Positions 8,206-16,250 of a stretch of DNA of 64,000 nucleotides are shown here, piece after piece. Where the stretch lies: positions 65,275-129,274 of the forward strand of contig NZ_JANINI010000010.1 of the NCBI RefSeq assembly GCF_024580145.1, in the 5' to 3' direction. The translations under genes and the position numbers were made by a program. The notes under the pieces are model-generated. The model searched no databases. It saw only the letters and a list, made by a program, of their open reading frames with translations, and had not been told where the DNA came from. Position 1 is the first letter of the stretch. Every line of letters begins with the position of its first letter. The stretch is from Methyloversatilis sp. XJ19-49. GTDB lineage: Bacteria; Pseudomonadota; Gammaproteobacteria; Burkholderiales; Rhodocyclaceae.

Positions 8206-8661
8206 ATGAATACCGTCCTGAATCCGCTGGCGCGCGCGCCGGCCCGGGTGCTGGGTCTGGCCGGGCTGATCCCGTTCGTCGGCCTGACGGTCGCGATGTA
8301 TGTCGACGCCGCGCCACGCGGCTGGATTGCCCTGGCCCAGCTGGCCTATGCGGCCACCATCGTCAGTTTCATCGGTGCGCTGCACTGGGGACTGGCGATG
8401 CGTGATGCCACGCTCGACCGCGCCGCGCTGTGGCAGGCGCTGGGCTGGGGCGTGCTGCCCTCTCTGCTGGCCTGGCTGGCGCTGCTTGCGCCCCTCGGCA
8501 CCGGCTTCTGGCTGCTGTGCGCCGCCGTGCCCGCCTGCTGGTGGATGGACGCGCGGCTCGCGCGCACGCTCACGCTCGAACCCTGGTACCTGCAGCTGCG
8601 CACGCTGCTCAGCGTCATCGTCACGATCTGCCTCGCCGCGTCGGCGCTGGCGTTGCCCTGA
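8206..8661 (+). CDS. DUF3429-family membrane protein
   Basis: This 151-residue protein is predicted to have four to five membrane helices (about residues 14-34, 41-62, 79-98, 102-122 and 133-150). It matches the plan of the DUF3429 family, including FIGALHWGLAM in the second helix and the WMDARL stretch. No biochemical role is known for the family. It lies five bases after one photolyase-like gene and just before another, so all three are probably transcribed together. A role linked to light or oxidative stress is suggested only by that position. Its last three codons and stop are included in the 88-bp tandem duplication that begins at 8642. Confidence 0.8.
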   Translation: MNTVLNPLARAPARVLGLAGLIPFVGLTVAMYVDAAPRGWIALAQLAYAATIVSFIGALHWGLAMRDATLDRAALWQALGWGVLPSLLAWLALLAPLGTGFWLLCAAVPACWWMDARLARTLTLEPWYLQLRTLLSVIVTICLAASALALP

Positions 8662-8827
8662 ACCGGCGATGCAGGTCGCCTGGTTCAAGCGCGACCTGCG
8701 CATCACCGATCACGCGCCGCTGCGCGCGGCGGCGCTGGCGTTGCCCTGAACCGGCGATGCAGGTCGCCTGGTTCAAGCGCGACCTGCGCATCACCGATCA
8801 CGCGCCGCTGCGCGCGGCGGCGCTGGC
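8642..8827 (+). repeat. 88-bp exact tandem duplication across a gene junction
   Basis: Bases 8642-8739 are repeated without mismatch at 8730-8827, a period of 88 bases. The ten-base word CGGCGCTGGC occurs at 8642, 8730 and 8818, at both ends of each unit, which is the footprint expected of replication slippage or short-homology recombination. The unit holds the last codons and stop of the DUF3429 gene and the ribosome-binding region, start codon and first 24 codons of the photolyase. Because 88 is not a multiple of three, the duplicated start reads into the duplicated stop, leaving one intact copy of each gene. Lack of divergence suggests a recent event. Confidence 0.97.
8669..8749 (+). other. 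Vestigial 26-codon leader ORF created by the duplication
   Basis: This ATG is the original photolyase start context. It encodes the same first 24 residues as the real photolyase (MQVAWFKRDLRITDH...) and then runs into the duplicated DUF3429 ending ALALP and a TGA. The true photolyase ATG lies seven bases after that stop, so ribosomes finishing this leader could re-initiate. It probably has no function beyond a possible effect on photolyase translation. Confidence 0.8.
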
Positions 8828-10307
8828 CGGCCCGGTGCTCGCCCTGTACGTCTATGAAGACGCACTGCTGGGTGCACCCGATGCCGACGCTCGCCACCTC
8901 GGCTTCCTGAACGAAGCACTCGATGACCTCGACGCCGCGCTCGCGGACATCGGCCTGCGTCTGCTTCGGCTGCGCGGCGCGCTGCCCGAGGTGTTCGATG
9001 CGCTGCATCGCCGCCACCGCATCGAAGGGCTGTGGAGCCATGAAGAGACCGGCAATGCGTCGAGCTTTGCCAGGGACCGCGCGGTGGCCGCTTGGTGCCG
9101 TGCCCAGGGGGTTCCGTGGCGCGAGTATCCCAATGGTGCGGTGGTCCGGCGTCTGCGCGATCGCGACGAGTGGTCCGCGCACTGGATGTCGGTCATGCGC
9201 CCGGCGCCAGCCGGTCCGCCGCCGCGCATCACGCCGGCGCGGGTGGCCGGCATGGTCAGTGTGGTGCCGCCGGACGCCGCGGCAGTCGGTCTGGTGTCGC
9301 GCGACATCGACGGGCGTCAGCGCGCGGGCAGGGCGCTGGCGCTGAACGAACTCGATCAGTTTCTCGATGAGCGCGTGCCGCGCTACCGGCGCGGCATGTC
9401 CAGTCCGCTGTCGGCCGGCGACGATTGTTCGCGCCTGTCGCCGCATCTGGCCTTGGGCATCGTGTCGCTGCGCGAGGTGGTGCATGCGGTGTGGCGCGCG
9501 CGGTCCGGCTGGCTGGCCCGTGCGCATGTTCCGCAGGGCGCGGCGGCGCTGGCCGGCCTGAAGTCGTTCGAAAGCCGGCTGCACTGGCACTGCCACTTCA
9601 TGCAGAAGCTGGAATCCGAACCGGAGATCGAATTCCACCCGGTGAATCGTCTGTACGAAGGGCTGCGCGAGGCGGACTTTTCGGCTGCCCGCCACGCCGC
9701 GTGGTGCCGTGGCGAAACCGGCTATCCGTTCATCGATGCCTGCATGCGCTCTCTCGATGCGACCGGCTGGATCAATTTCCGCATGCGCGCCATGCTGATC
9801 GCGTTTTCGTCCTATCAGCTGTGGAACCACTGGCGCGAGCCGGCGCTGCATCTGGCACGCCTGTTCACCGACTACGAGCCGGGCATCCATTACCCACAGG
9901 TGCAGATGCAGTCCGGCGTGACCGGCATCAACACCCTGCGCATCTACAACCCGGTCAAGCAGCAGATCGATCAGGATCCGAAAGGCATTTTCGTTCGCCG
10001 CTGGCTGCCGGAACTGGCGCGTGTGCCGATCGAATTGCTGGCCGAACCGTGGCGCATGACGCCGGATGAGCAGATGCGGGCGGGTTGCGTGATCGGCCGC
10101 GACTATCCGGCGCCGGTGGTCGAGCACCTCGATGCTGCGCGCGCGGCGCGCGATGCGGTGTGGGCGGTTCGCCGCCTGCCGGAGGCCGGTGCCGAAGCAC
10201 GCCGCGTGTTCGTGCAGCACGGCAGTCGCAACCCCGATCGCGAAGGTGTGCGTCGTCGTCGCAAGGCGAAGGCCGATGACGGCGGCCAGATGGGCTTCGG
10301 GTTCTAG
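8757..10307 (+). CDS. Cryptochrome/DNA photolyase family protein
   Basis: This 516-residue flavoprotein has the normal photolyase order. The antenna alpha/beta domain at about 1-135 starts MQVAWFKRDLRITDHAPL. A helical FAD domain follows at about 200-470 with LSPHLALGIVSLREV, GETGYPFIDACMRSL and GWINFRMRAMLIAFSSY. In place of the usual N-x-WQWxAG signature it has YPQVQMQSG followed by INTLRIYNPVKQ, so it belongs to a divergent subfamily rather than classical class I CPD photolyase. The basic C-terminal tail (RRRRKAKADD) might contact DNA. Start 8757 is the second of two identical start sites produced by the 88-bp duplication; only this one is open through the gene. It is convergent with the PLP-enzyme gene. 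Whether it repairs CPD or 6-4 lesions cannot be told. Confidence 0.88.
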   Translation: MQVAWFKRDLRITDHAPLRAAALAGPVLALYVYEDALLGAPDADARHLGFLNEALDDLDAALADIGLRLLRLRGALPEVFDALHRRHRIEGLWSHEETGNASSFARDRAVAAWCRAQGVPWREYPNGAVVRRLRDRDEWSAHWMSVMRPAPAGPPPRITPARVAGMVSVVPPDAAAVGLVSRDIDGRQRAGRALALNELDQFLDERVPRYRRGMSSPLSAGDDCSRLSPHLALGIVSLREVVHAVWRARSGWLARAHVPQGAAALAGLKSFESRLHWHCHFMQKLESEPEIEFHPVNRLYEGLREADFSAARHAAWCRGETGYPFIDACMRSLDATGWINFRMRAMLIAFSSYQLWNHWREPALHLARLFTDYEPGIHYPQVQMQSGVTGINTLRIYNPVKQQIDQDPKGIFVRRWLPELARVPIELLAEPWRMTPDEQMRAGCVIGRDYPAPVVEHLDAARAARDAVWAVRRLPEAGAEARRVFVQHGSRNPDREGVRRRRKAKADDGGQMGFGF

Positions 10308-10325
10308 GGCAAGTCACCCACCTGA

Positions 10326-11504
10326 CTAGGCGTCGCCCAGTGCCTGCTGCAGATCCGCGATCAGGTCATCGGCGTCTTCGATGCCGATGGACAGCCGCAG
10401 CATCGCGTCCGGAATGCCGCGTCGAGCGCGTTCCTCCGGCGTGAGGCCATGATGGGTGGTGGTACACGGCTGGGTGACCAGACTTTCGACGCCGCCCAGG
10501 CTCGGCGCCAGCCTGATCAGGCGCAGGCGGTCGGCGACGCGGGTGGCTTCGCTGCCGTCGCCGCGCACGACGATGCTCAACATGCCGCCGAAGCCGTCCA
10601 TCTGCGCCTTCGCCAGTCCGTGGCCCGGCGCATCAGGCAAGCCCGGGTAATGCACGCGCGCGATCTTCGGGTGATGCGCCATGGCCTCGGCCACCGCCTG
10701 CGCATTGGCATTGTGCTGACGCACACGCACGACCAGCGTGCGCAGGCTGCGCGACAGCAGCGCGGCGGTTTCCGGTGACGGCACGGTGCCGAGATTCTTG
10801 CGCCAGGCCCACATGGGTTCGAGCAGTGCCTTGCTGCCCATCAGCGCGCCGGCAGTGAGATCGCTGTGACCGCCCAGATATTTGGTCGCGCTGTGCATCA
10901 CGAGGTCCGCGCCCAGTTCCAGCGGACGCTGGTTCACCGGCGAGGCGAAGGTGTTGTCGATGGCGACCAGCGCGCCGTGCGCATGCGCCTTGCCGGCCAT
11001 GGCGCGGATATCGACGACGTCCAGCGTCGGATTCGTCGGCGTTTCGAAGAACACCAGCTTCACGCCGTCTGCGAGCAGGGCATCCAGCCTGTCACCCTCA
11101 TTGCCCAGGATGCAGTGCGTGCGCAGCCCGAGGCCGGGCAACTGCTGGCCCAGCAGTTCCAGCGTGCCGCCATAGGCATCGCCGACGCAGACGATACCGT
11201 TGCGGCCGTGCGTCAGGAACAGCGTGCTCAGCGCCGCCATGCCGGAGGAGAACACCCACGAGGCCTCGGCCGACTCGAGACCGGCGAGCGTCTCCTCCAG
11301 CGCCTGGATGGTCGGGTTCAGCCCGTAACGCGTGTACAGCCCGCCGCGCGTGCGACCGTCGATCACGTCGAGCAGATCGGCCGTCGAATCGAAACCGAAG
11401 GTGGTGGTGTTGTAGATCGGCGGGTAGGGACTGCCCCAGGCGTCGTCGGCGGTGTGGCCGTGGATCGCGCGGGTGGCGAGGCGATGTTCTTCGGGTTTGC
11501 GCAT
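10326..11504 (-). CDS. Trans-sulfuration family PLP-dependent enzyme (cystathionine lyase/synthase type)
   Basis: This 392-residue cytoplasmic enzyme belongs to the Cys/Met metabolism PLP family. It shows YTRYGLNPTIQALEETLAGLE, FSSGMAALSTLFLTHG, the PLP-contacting IDNTFASP and the Schiff-base lysine in MHSATKYLGGHSD near residue 200. The C-terminal part carries SLGGVESLVTQPCTTTH, as in cystathionine beta- and gamma-lyases and gamma-synthases. These subfamilies are hard to tell apart by eye. The conserved start LATRAIHG fits the standard length. The gene lies about 54 bases beyond the cyclase-FHA gene on the same strand, and its 3' end converges on the photolyase with 18 bases between them. 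Confidence 0.87.
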   Translation of the reverse strand: MRKPEEHRLATRAIHGHTADDAWGSPYPPIYNTTTFGFDSTADLLDVIDGRTRGGLYTRYGLNPTIQALEETLAGLESAEASWVFSSGMAALSTLFLTHGRNGIVCVGDAYGGTLELLGQQLPGLGLRTHCILGNEGDRLDALLADGVKLVFFETPTNPTLDVVDIRAMAGKAHAHGALVAIDNTFASPVNQRPLELGADLVMHSATKYLGGHSDLTAGALMGSKALLEPMWAWRKNLGTVPSPETAALLSRSLRTLVVRVRQHNANAQAVAEAMAHHPKIARVHYPGLPDAPGHGLAKAQMDGFGGMLSIVVRGDGSEATRVADRLRLIRLAPSLGGVESLVTQPCTTTHHGLTPEERARRGIPDAMLRLSIGIEDADDLIADLQQALGDA

Positions 11505-11558
11505 GAGGACCTTCGAGGCTGCTGAAGTGGCCGAGAATACGCCGCCCGTCCCGCGTGT

Positions 11559-12452
11559 TCAGCCCAGACAGAAGAATTCGACCACATCGCTCGCCGCGCT
11601 GCGCGGAGAGCCGAAAGCGAGCCAGCCGTGGCCGTCGACGACCACTTCTTCGCGGGTCAGCGCAAATTCCTGCCGGCCTTCGATGGTGACGAAGGTGCCG
11701 TTGCTCGAGCGGTCGGTCAGCACGAAGCGGTCGCGCCTGAATTCGAGGTCGCAGTGCTGGCGCGACGCGCGCGCGTCCTTGATGCCGATGTCGACATCGA
11801 TGTCGCGCCCCATGCGCAGCCGCGGGTGTTCATCGCCGAGCAGCCAGACGCGGCCGCCGTGGTAGACGCGCATTTCGACACGGCCGCTGCTCATCGTCAG
11901 GCCGCCGATCTGGGTGACGTGGTCGGAATGTTCGCAGCGCATCTCGCACAGTTCGACCGAGCGCGCGACGCCCTTGACGACGCGCGGCGGCAGCGGGCGG
12001 ATCTTCGGCTGCCAGTGTTCGCTCAGCCGCACGGCAGCTTCGGTCGATACGATGGCGCGGCCGTGGCTGGCCAGTTCCGAAAGTCGGGCCGCTATATTCA
12101 CCGACTCGCCATAGATGTCGTTGCCCGATTCGACCACCGGGCCGAAGTGAAAGCCCGTGCGCACGCCGAGTGAAAAGTGCTTGGCCAGCGGCAGACCGTC
12201 GATGTCGCGGTGAATGGCCAGCGTCGTTTCAGCAGCGTGGTCGCAGGCGCGGAAAATCGCCAGCAGACCGTCGCCGGTCATCTTTATGACGGTGCCGGAA
12301 CTGCCGATCACCGAATCGCACATGGTGCGCAGGCAGCGGTCGATCAGCGCGAACGCGGCCGTGTCGCCCATGCGTTCGTAAAGCTGGGTGCTGCCGACCA
12401 GATCGGCAAACAGCACGGCACATTCACGGGTACGGGGCGGACTTGTCGGCAT
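11559..12452 (-). CDS. Class III adenylate/guanylate cyclase with C-terminal FHA domain
   Basis: The 297-residue soluble protein has a class III nucleotide cyclase domain (about residues 8-175) followed by a forkhead-associated phosphopeptide-binding domain (about 195-295). Both metal-binding aspartates are present (Asp17 in FADLVGST, Asp61 in IKMTGDG). Lys57, the Asp of NDIYGESVNIAARL and its Asn and Arg also match an active adenylate-type cyclase. The FHA part has LRMGRD, ARASRQH and SSNGTF. The pairing suggests cyclase output tied to a Ser/Thr-phosphorylated partner. The start is only six bases from the stop of the CoA-ester lyase gene and lacks a Shine-Dalgarno, so translational coupling is likely. 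Nucleotide preference is not proven. Confidence 0.87.
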   Translation of the reverse strand: MPTSPPRTRECAVLFADLVGSTQLYERMGDTAAFALIDRCLRTMCDSVIGSSGTVIKMTGDGLLAIFRACDHAAETTLAIHRDIDGLPLAKHFSLGVRTGFHFGPVVESGNDIYGESVNIAARLSELASHGRAIVSTEAAVRLSEHWQPKIRPLPPRVVKGVARSVELCEMRCEHSDHVTQIGGLTMSSGRVEMRVYHGGRVWLLGDEHPRLRMGRDIDVDIGIKDARASRQHCDLEFRRDRFVLTDRSSNGTFVTIEGRQEFALTREEVVVDGHGWLAFGSPRSAASDVVEFFCLG

Positions 12453-12458
12453 CTGGGG

Positions 12459-13454
12459 TCAGAAGAAACGTTGTCGCACCGCATCCGGCAGGGCCATGCC
12501 GGTGGCGTGGGCGCGTGCCAGCAACTCCCAGTAGTAGCGGTAGGACGCGCGATCGTGCAGCGTGTCGCGGTGGCGCGTCGGCCCCCAGCTAGCGTCCTGT
12601 GCCGCGCACAGGATGGCGATCGCGTCTTCGACTTCGCTGAAATCCGGTCGCATGGCGCTCAGGATAGGCTCGATCTGGTTCGGATGGATGCTCCACATGC
12701 GCATGAAGCCGAAATCGTGGCGCGCCCGTTCGGCGTCGCGCCGGATGTACTCGATGTCGCGGATTTCGGTGGTGACGTTGTGCGTAGGCACCACCCCGCA
12801 CCCATGCGCCGCGGCGGCGATTTCGCACTTGGCGCGCACGATGATCGGGTGCTCGAACTGCTTCGGGCTTTTCATCGCGTCGCCCGGCAGCGCGCCATGA
12901 TGGGCGCTGACGAAATCCATCAGCCCGAGATCGAGCGATTCGACGCGATCGAGGCGCGCGATGTCCCACACCTCGCGCAGCGCGCCGTGGCTTTCGATCA
13001 GCACATGCACCGGAATCGCGCGCTTCACGCCGGCCAGCGTTTCGCAGGTGCGCAGCCAGTCGAGCTGGGTGCGTACATCGTCGGCGGAGCGCGCCTTGGG
13101 CAGCGTGATGAAGGCCAGCCGGTCGCCGGCTTCGCCGACCAGAACATCCATGTCGGCTTTCCACTGCGCATGCGTGACATCGTGGATGCGCACGCCGATC
13201 CGCCCGAAAAGGTTGTCGGCATCATTGATGATGGACGCGCACAGCAGGCGGTGTGCGCCTTCGTTGCCGGCCGCGGCACCGTCCTCGCAATCGCAGGTGA
13301 GGTCGAACACCGGGCCCCGTTCGCCCTGCAGCGCGAGCGCCTTGCGCATCAGCTTTTCCGAGCCGGCGTAATGATCGACGGCCGGGAGGATGGGGAAGGC
13401 CCGCTCGCCCTGATAGAGGACGTCGCGTGGATGAACCGGCGCGGCTGAAGTCAT
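12459..13454 (-). CDS. HpcH/HpaI-family CoA-ester lyase (malyl-CoA/citramalyl-CoA lyase type)
   Basis: This 331-residue protein matches the citrate-lyase-beta/malyl-CoA lyase branch of the HpcH/HpaI aldolase family, which cleaves or forms beta-hydroxyacyl-CoA esters using Mg2+. Visible features are LTCDCEDGAA near residues 50-60 (a metal-binding acidic region), RIHDVTHAQW, ITLPKARSADDV, VLIESHGALREVWDIARL and DLGLMDFVSAHHG. The C-terminal IHPNQIEPILSAM also fits. In methylotrophs such a lyase serves the serine cycle, and malate dehydrogenase is the neighbour, but the exact substrate is not established. It is separated from mdh by a strong minus-strand terminator, so it has its own promoter within roughly 70 bases. 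Confidence 0.85.
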   Translation of the reverse strand: MTSAAPVHPRDVLYQGERAFPILPAVDHYAGSEKLMRKALALQGERGPVFDLTCDCEDGAAAGNEGAHRLLCASIINDADNLFGRIGVRIHDVTHAQWKADMDVLVGEAGDRLAFITLPKARSADDVRTQLDWLRTCETLAGVKRAIPVHVLIESHGALREVWDIARLDRVESLDLGLMDFVSAHHGALPGDAMKSPKQFEHPIIVRAKCEIAAAAHGCGVVPTHNVTTEIRDIEYIRRDAERARHDFGFMRMWSIHPNQIEPILSAMRPDFSEVEDAIAILCAAQDASWGPTRHRDTLHDRASYRYYWELLARAHATGMALPDAVRQRFF

Positions 13455-13472
13455 GCGGGATGTCCGGGCAAC

Positions 13473-13501
13473 AAAAAAGCGGCCACGTTACCGGGCCGCT
13501 T
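13473..13501 (-). terminator. Intrinsic terminator after mdh
   Basis: On the minus strand AAGCGGCC (13494-13501 read in reverse) pairs perfectly with GGCCGCTT (13477-13484), with a nine-base loop, followed by six T residues. It lies 23 bases past the mdh stop and just before the CoA-ester lyase start, so it should end mdh transcription. Confidence 0.88.
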
Positions 13502-13523
13502 CTTCTGTTTCAAGCCTGACGGA

Positions 13524-14516
<993 letters not shown>

Positions 14517-14671
14517 GTGAGTCTCCTGGATGAGGATGGGAGTGGTGCGTAAAAGTGCGTTGTGCGCAGCAGGATTATGGCCGACCTGCGGTGCTTTGAC
14601 ACACAGCACAAGACAGACGTACCGGAGCGGAACCCGCCTGGTGTCCGGGTGCCTGTCAGCGCGGGAACGAT

Positions 14672-14686
14672 TTATATCATATATAA
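14672..14686. promoter_or_regulatory. AT-rich palindrome, candidate GntR operator
   Basis: TTATAT-CAT-ATATAA is a perfect six-base inverted repeat in an otherwise GC-rich stretch. It lies between mdh (minus) and the GntR gene (plus), 52 bases before the GntR start codon. It is followed by AAGACATGAGAC. Its position and symmetry fit binding by the adjacent GntR protein, or it may overlap a -10 element. Confidence 0.5.
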
Positions 14687-14737
14687 GACATGAGACACCT
14701 TGTAGACGTGATGGGATTTCTGTGCTGAAATTGTTGC

Positions 14738-15466
14738 ATGGCACAGGAATCCCCAACGTTCAGTCCGCTGTATCGCCAGATACGTGTGCTGCTGACCCAG
14801 GCGCTGCAAAGTGGCGAATGGCGTCCGGGTGAGTCGATACCGAGCGAAACCGAACTGGCGCAGCGCTTCAGCGTGAGTCAGGGTACGGTGCGCAAGGCCA
14901 TCGACGAGATGGCGGCCGACAACCTGCTGGTACGCAAACAAGGCAAGGGGACCTTTGTTGCGACGCATCACGATCCACGTGCCTTCTTCCGTTTTCTTCG
15001 TCTTGCCCCGATCAACGGCGGCATCGAATCGTCGCAGAGCGTGCCGCTCGAGTGCTGGCGCGCCCGCGCGGGTCAGGAAGTGGCGCGTACGCTCGACGTC
15101 GAGGTAGGTTCGCAGATCATCATCGTGCGCCGTCTGCTCAAGTTCGCAGGCAAGCCGGTCGTGATAGACGAAATCTATCTGCGCGGAGACCTTTTTCCCG
15201 GGCTCAACCTCGATGTGCTCAAGGAACACCAGGGCTCCCTGTACTCCTTTTTCGAAACGCGCTTCGGCGTGCGCATGGTGCGTGCCGAAGAACGCCTGCG
15301 CGCAGTGCCGGCAGATCGCCAGAGCGCCGAATACCTCGAAGTGCAGGAAAACACGCCACTGCTGTCGGTCGAGCGCGTGGCCTACACCTACGACGACGAA
15401 CCTGTCGAATGGCGGCGCGGCCTGTGCTCCACCGCCGACCATTACTACCTGAACACCCTGAGTTAG
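14738..15466 (+). CDS. GntR/HutC-family transcriptional regulator of the TCA cluster
   Basis: This 242-residue regulator has an N-terminal winged helix (about residues 8-72), with [42 protein letters not shown] and the wing [16 protein letters not shown] effector-binding domain follows (about 95-238), with [23 protein letters not shown] and a closing [11 protein letters not shown]. HutC-type regulators bind a small metabolite through UTRA. It sits divergent from mdh and 56 bases ahead of sdhC, so it is well placed to control both. The effector is unknown; a TCA intermediate is a reasonable guess. The ATG follows TGTTGC without a strong ribosome site. Confidence 0.9.
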   Translation: MAQESPTFSPLYRQIRVLLTQALQSGEWRPGESIPSETELAQRFSVSQGTVRKAIDEMAADNLLVRKQGKGTFVATHHDPRAFFRFLRLAPINGGIESSQSVPLECWRARAGQEVARTLDVEVGSQIIIVRRLLKFAGKPVVIDEIYLRGDLFPGLNLDVLKEHQGSLYSFFETRFGVRMVRAEERLRAVPADRQSAEYLEVQENTPLLSVERVAYTYDDEPVEWRRGLCSTADHYYLNTLS

Positions 15467-15522
15467 CGGACCCGGCGCAATCCCGTTTCCTGCCACACGA
15501 TCATCCTAGGAGAGCGAGCCAG

Positions 15523-15909
15523 ATGGCCAATACAGCCAGCAAGACCCGACCGAAACACCTGCAGCTGACCGCAATACGGCTGCCGATCCCGGGCATCGTG
15601 TCCATCCTGCACCGGGTCAGCGGTGCCGGACTGTTCCTCTGTCTGCCGCTTCTGCTGTGGCTGTTCGCCGCCAGTCTCGGCTCGCCGGAAACCTTCGATA
15701 CCTTCAGCGCGGTGGTGGGCCACCCGCTTGCAAAGCTCCTTCTGCTGGGCCTGATGTGGGCCTATCTGCACCATTTCTGTGCCGGTATCCGTTTCCTGCT
15801 GCTCGACATGCACCAGGGACTGGAACTGGCTGCCGCGCGCAAAAGTTCTGTCGCAGTGCTGGTCGTGAGCTTGACGCTTACCGTGATTCTGGGGGTGAAA
15901 CTGTGGTGA
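15523..15909 (+). CDS. sdhC: Succinate dehydrogenase cytochrome b556 subunit
   Basis: This 128-residue membrane anchor of complex II has three helices (about residues 30-52, 68-92 and 105-126). Family motifs are RLPIPGIVSILHRVSG near the quinone site and LHHFCAGIRFLLLDMHQG, which includes the haem-ligand histidine. It binds haem b together with SdhD and passes electrons from SdhB to ubiquinone. The ATG is preceded by AGGAGAG. The 3' end overlaps the GTG start of sdhD (GTGA), showing translational coupling. The gap to the GntR gene is 56 bases with no terminator, so the regulator may be co-transcribed. Confidence 0.95.
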   Translation: MANTASKTRPKHLQLTAIRLPIPGIVSILHRVSGAGLFLCLPLLLWLFAASLGSPETFDTFSAVVGHPLAKLLLLGLMWAYLHHFCAGIRFLLLDMHQGLELAAARKSSVAVLVVSLTLTVILGVKLW

Positions 15910-16250
15910 CTCGGGTTGTTGTCGGTGCCCATTACGGGCTGAAGGACTGGCTGGGCCAGCGCATCACTGCGGTCGTGATGGCCGTATATACGTTGATCTT
16001 TGCAATTGGCGTGCTTTTCATGGGCGAATTGAACTACGACAACTGGCGTGGTCTGTTCGCCGGTGGGTTCATGCGTTTCGCGACCTTCCTGTTTTTTGCG
16101 TCACTGATGTATCACGCCTGGGTCGGCGTGCGCGACATCTACATGGACTACATCAAGCCCACCAGCGTGCGCCTCGTGCTGCATGCGGTGACCCTGCTGT
16201 TGCTGATCGGCTATCTGGGCTGGGCAGCGCAAGTTTTGTGGAGACTGTAA
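15906..16250 (+). CDS. sdhD: Succinate dehydrogenase membrane anchor subunit
   Basis: This 114-residue, three-helix membrane protein is the partner of SdhC. It contains GLKDWLGQRITAVVMAVYT at the start of helix one and FFASLMYHAWVGVRDIYMDY, which carries the haem and quinone-site residues. The start is GTG at 15906 overlapping the sdhC stop; GGGGTG lies about ten bases upstream. The open frame extends far upstream but in no recognisable sequence. The stop is directly followed by the GTG start of sdhA with no gap, indicating tight operon structure. Confidence 0.94.
   Translation: MTRVVVGAHYGLKDWLGQRITAVVMAVYTLIFAIGVLFMGELNYDNWRGLFAGGFMRFATFLFFASLMYHAWVGVRDIYMDYIKPTSVRLVLHAVTLLLLIGYLGWAAQVLWRL

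Noticed and set aside
8669-8749. Alternative start of the photolyase
   Set aside because: This ATG runs into a stop after 26 codons because of the 88-bp duplication; only the ATG at 8757 is open.
14517-14737. Short upstream extension of mdh by 80 codons
   Set aside because: The extension includes the mdh ribosome site and the mdh-gntR control region, and the ATG at 14516 matches the family start.
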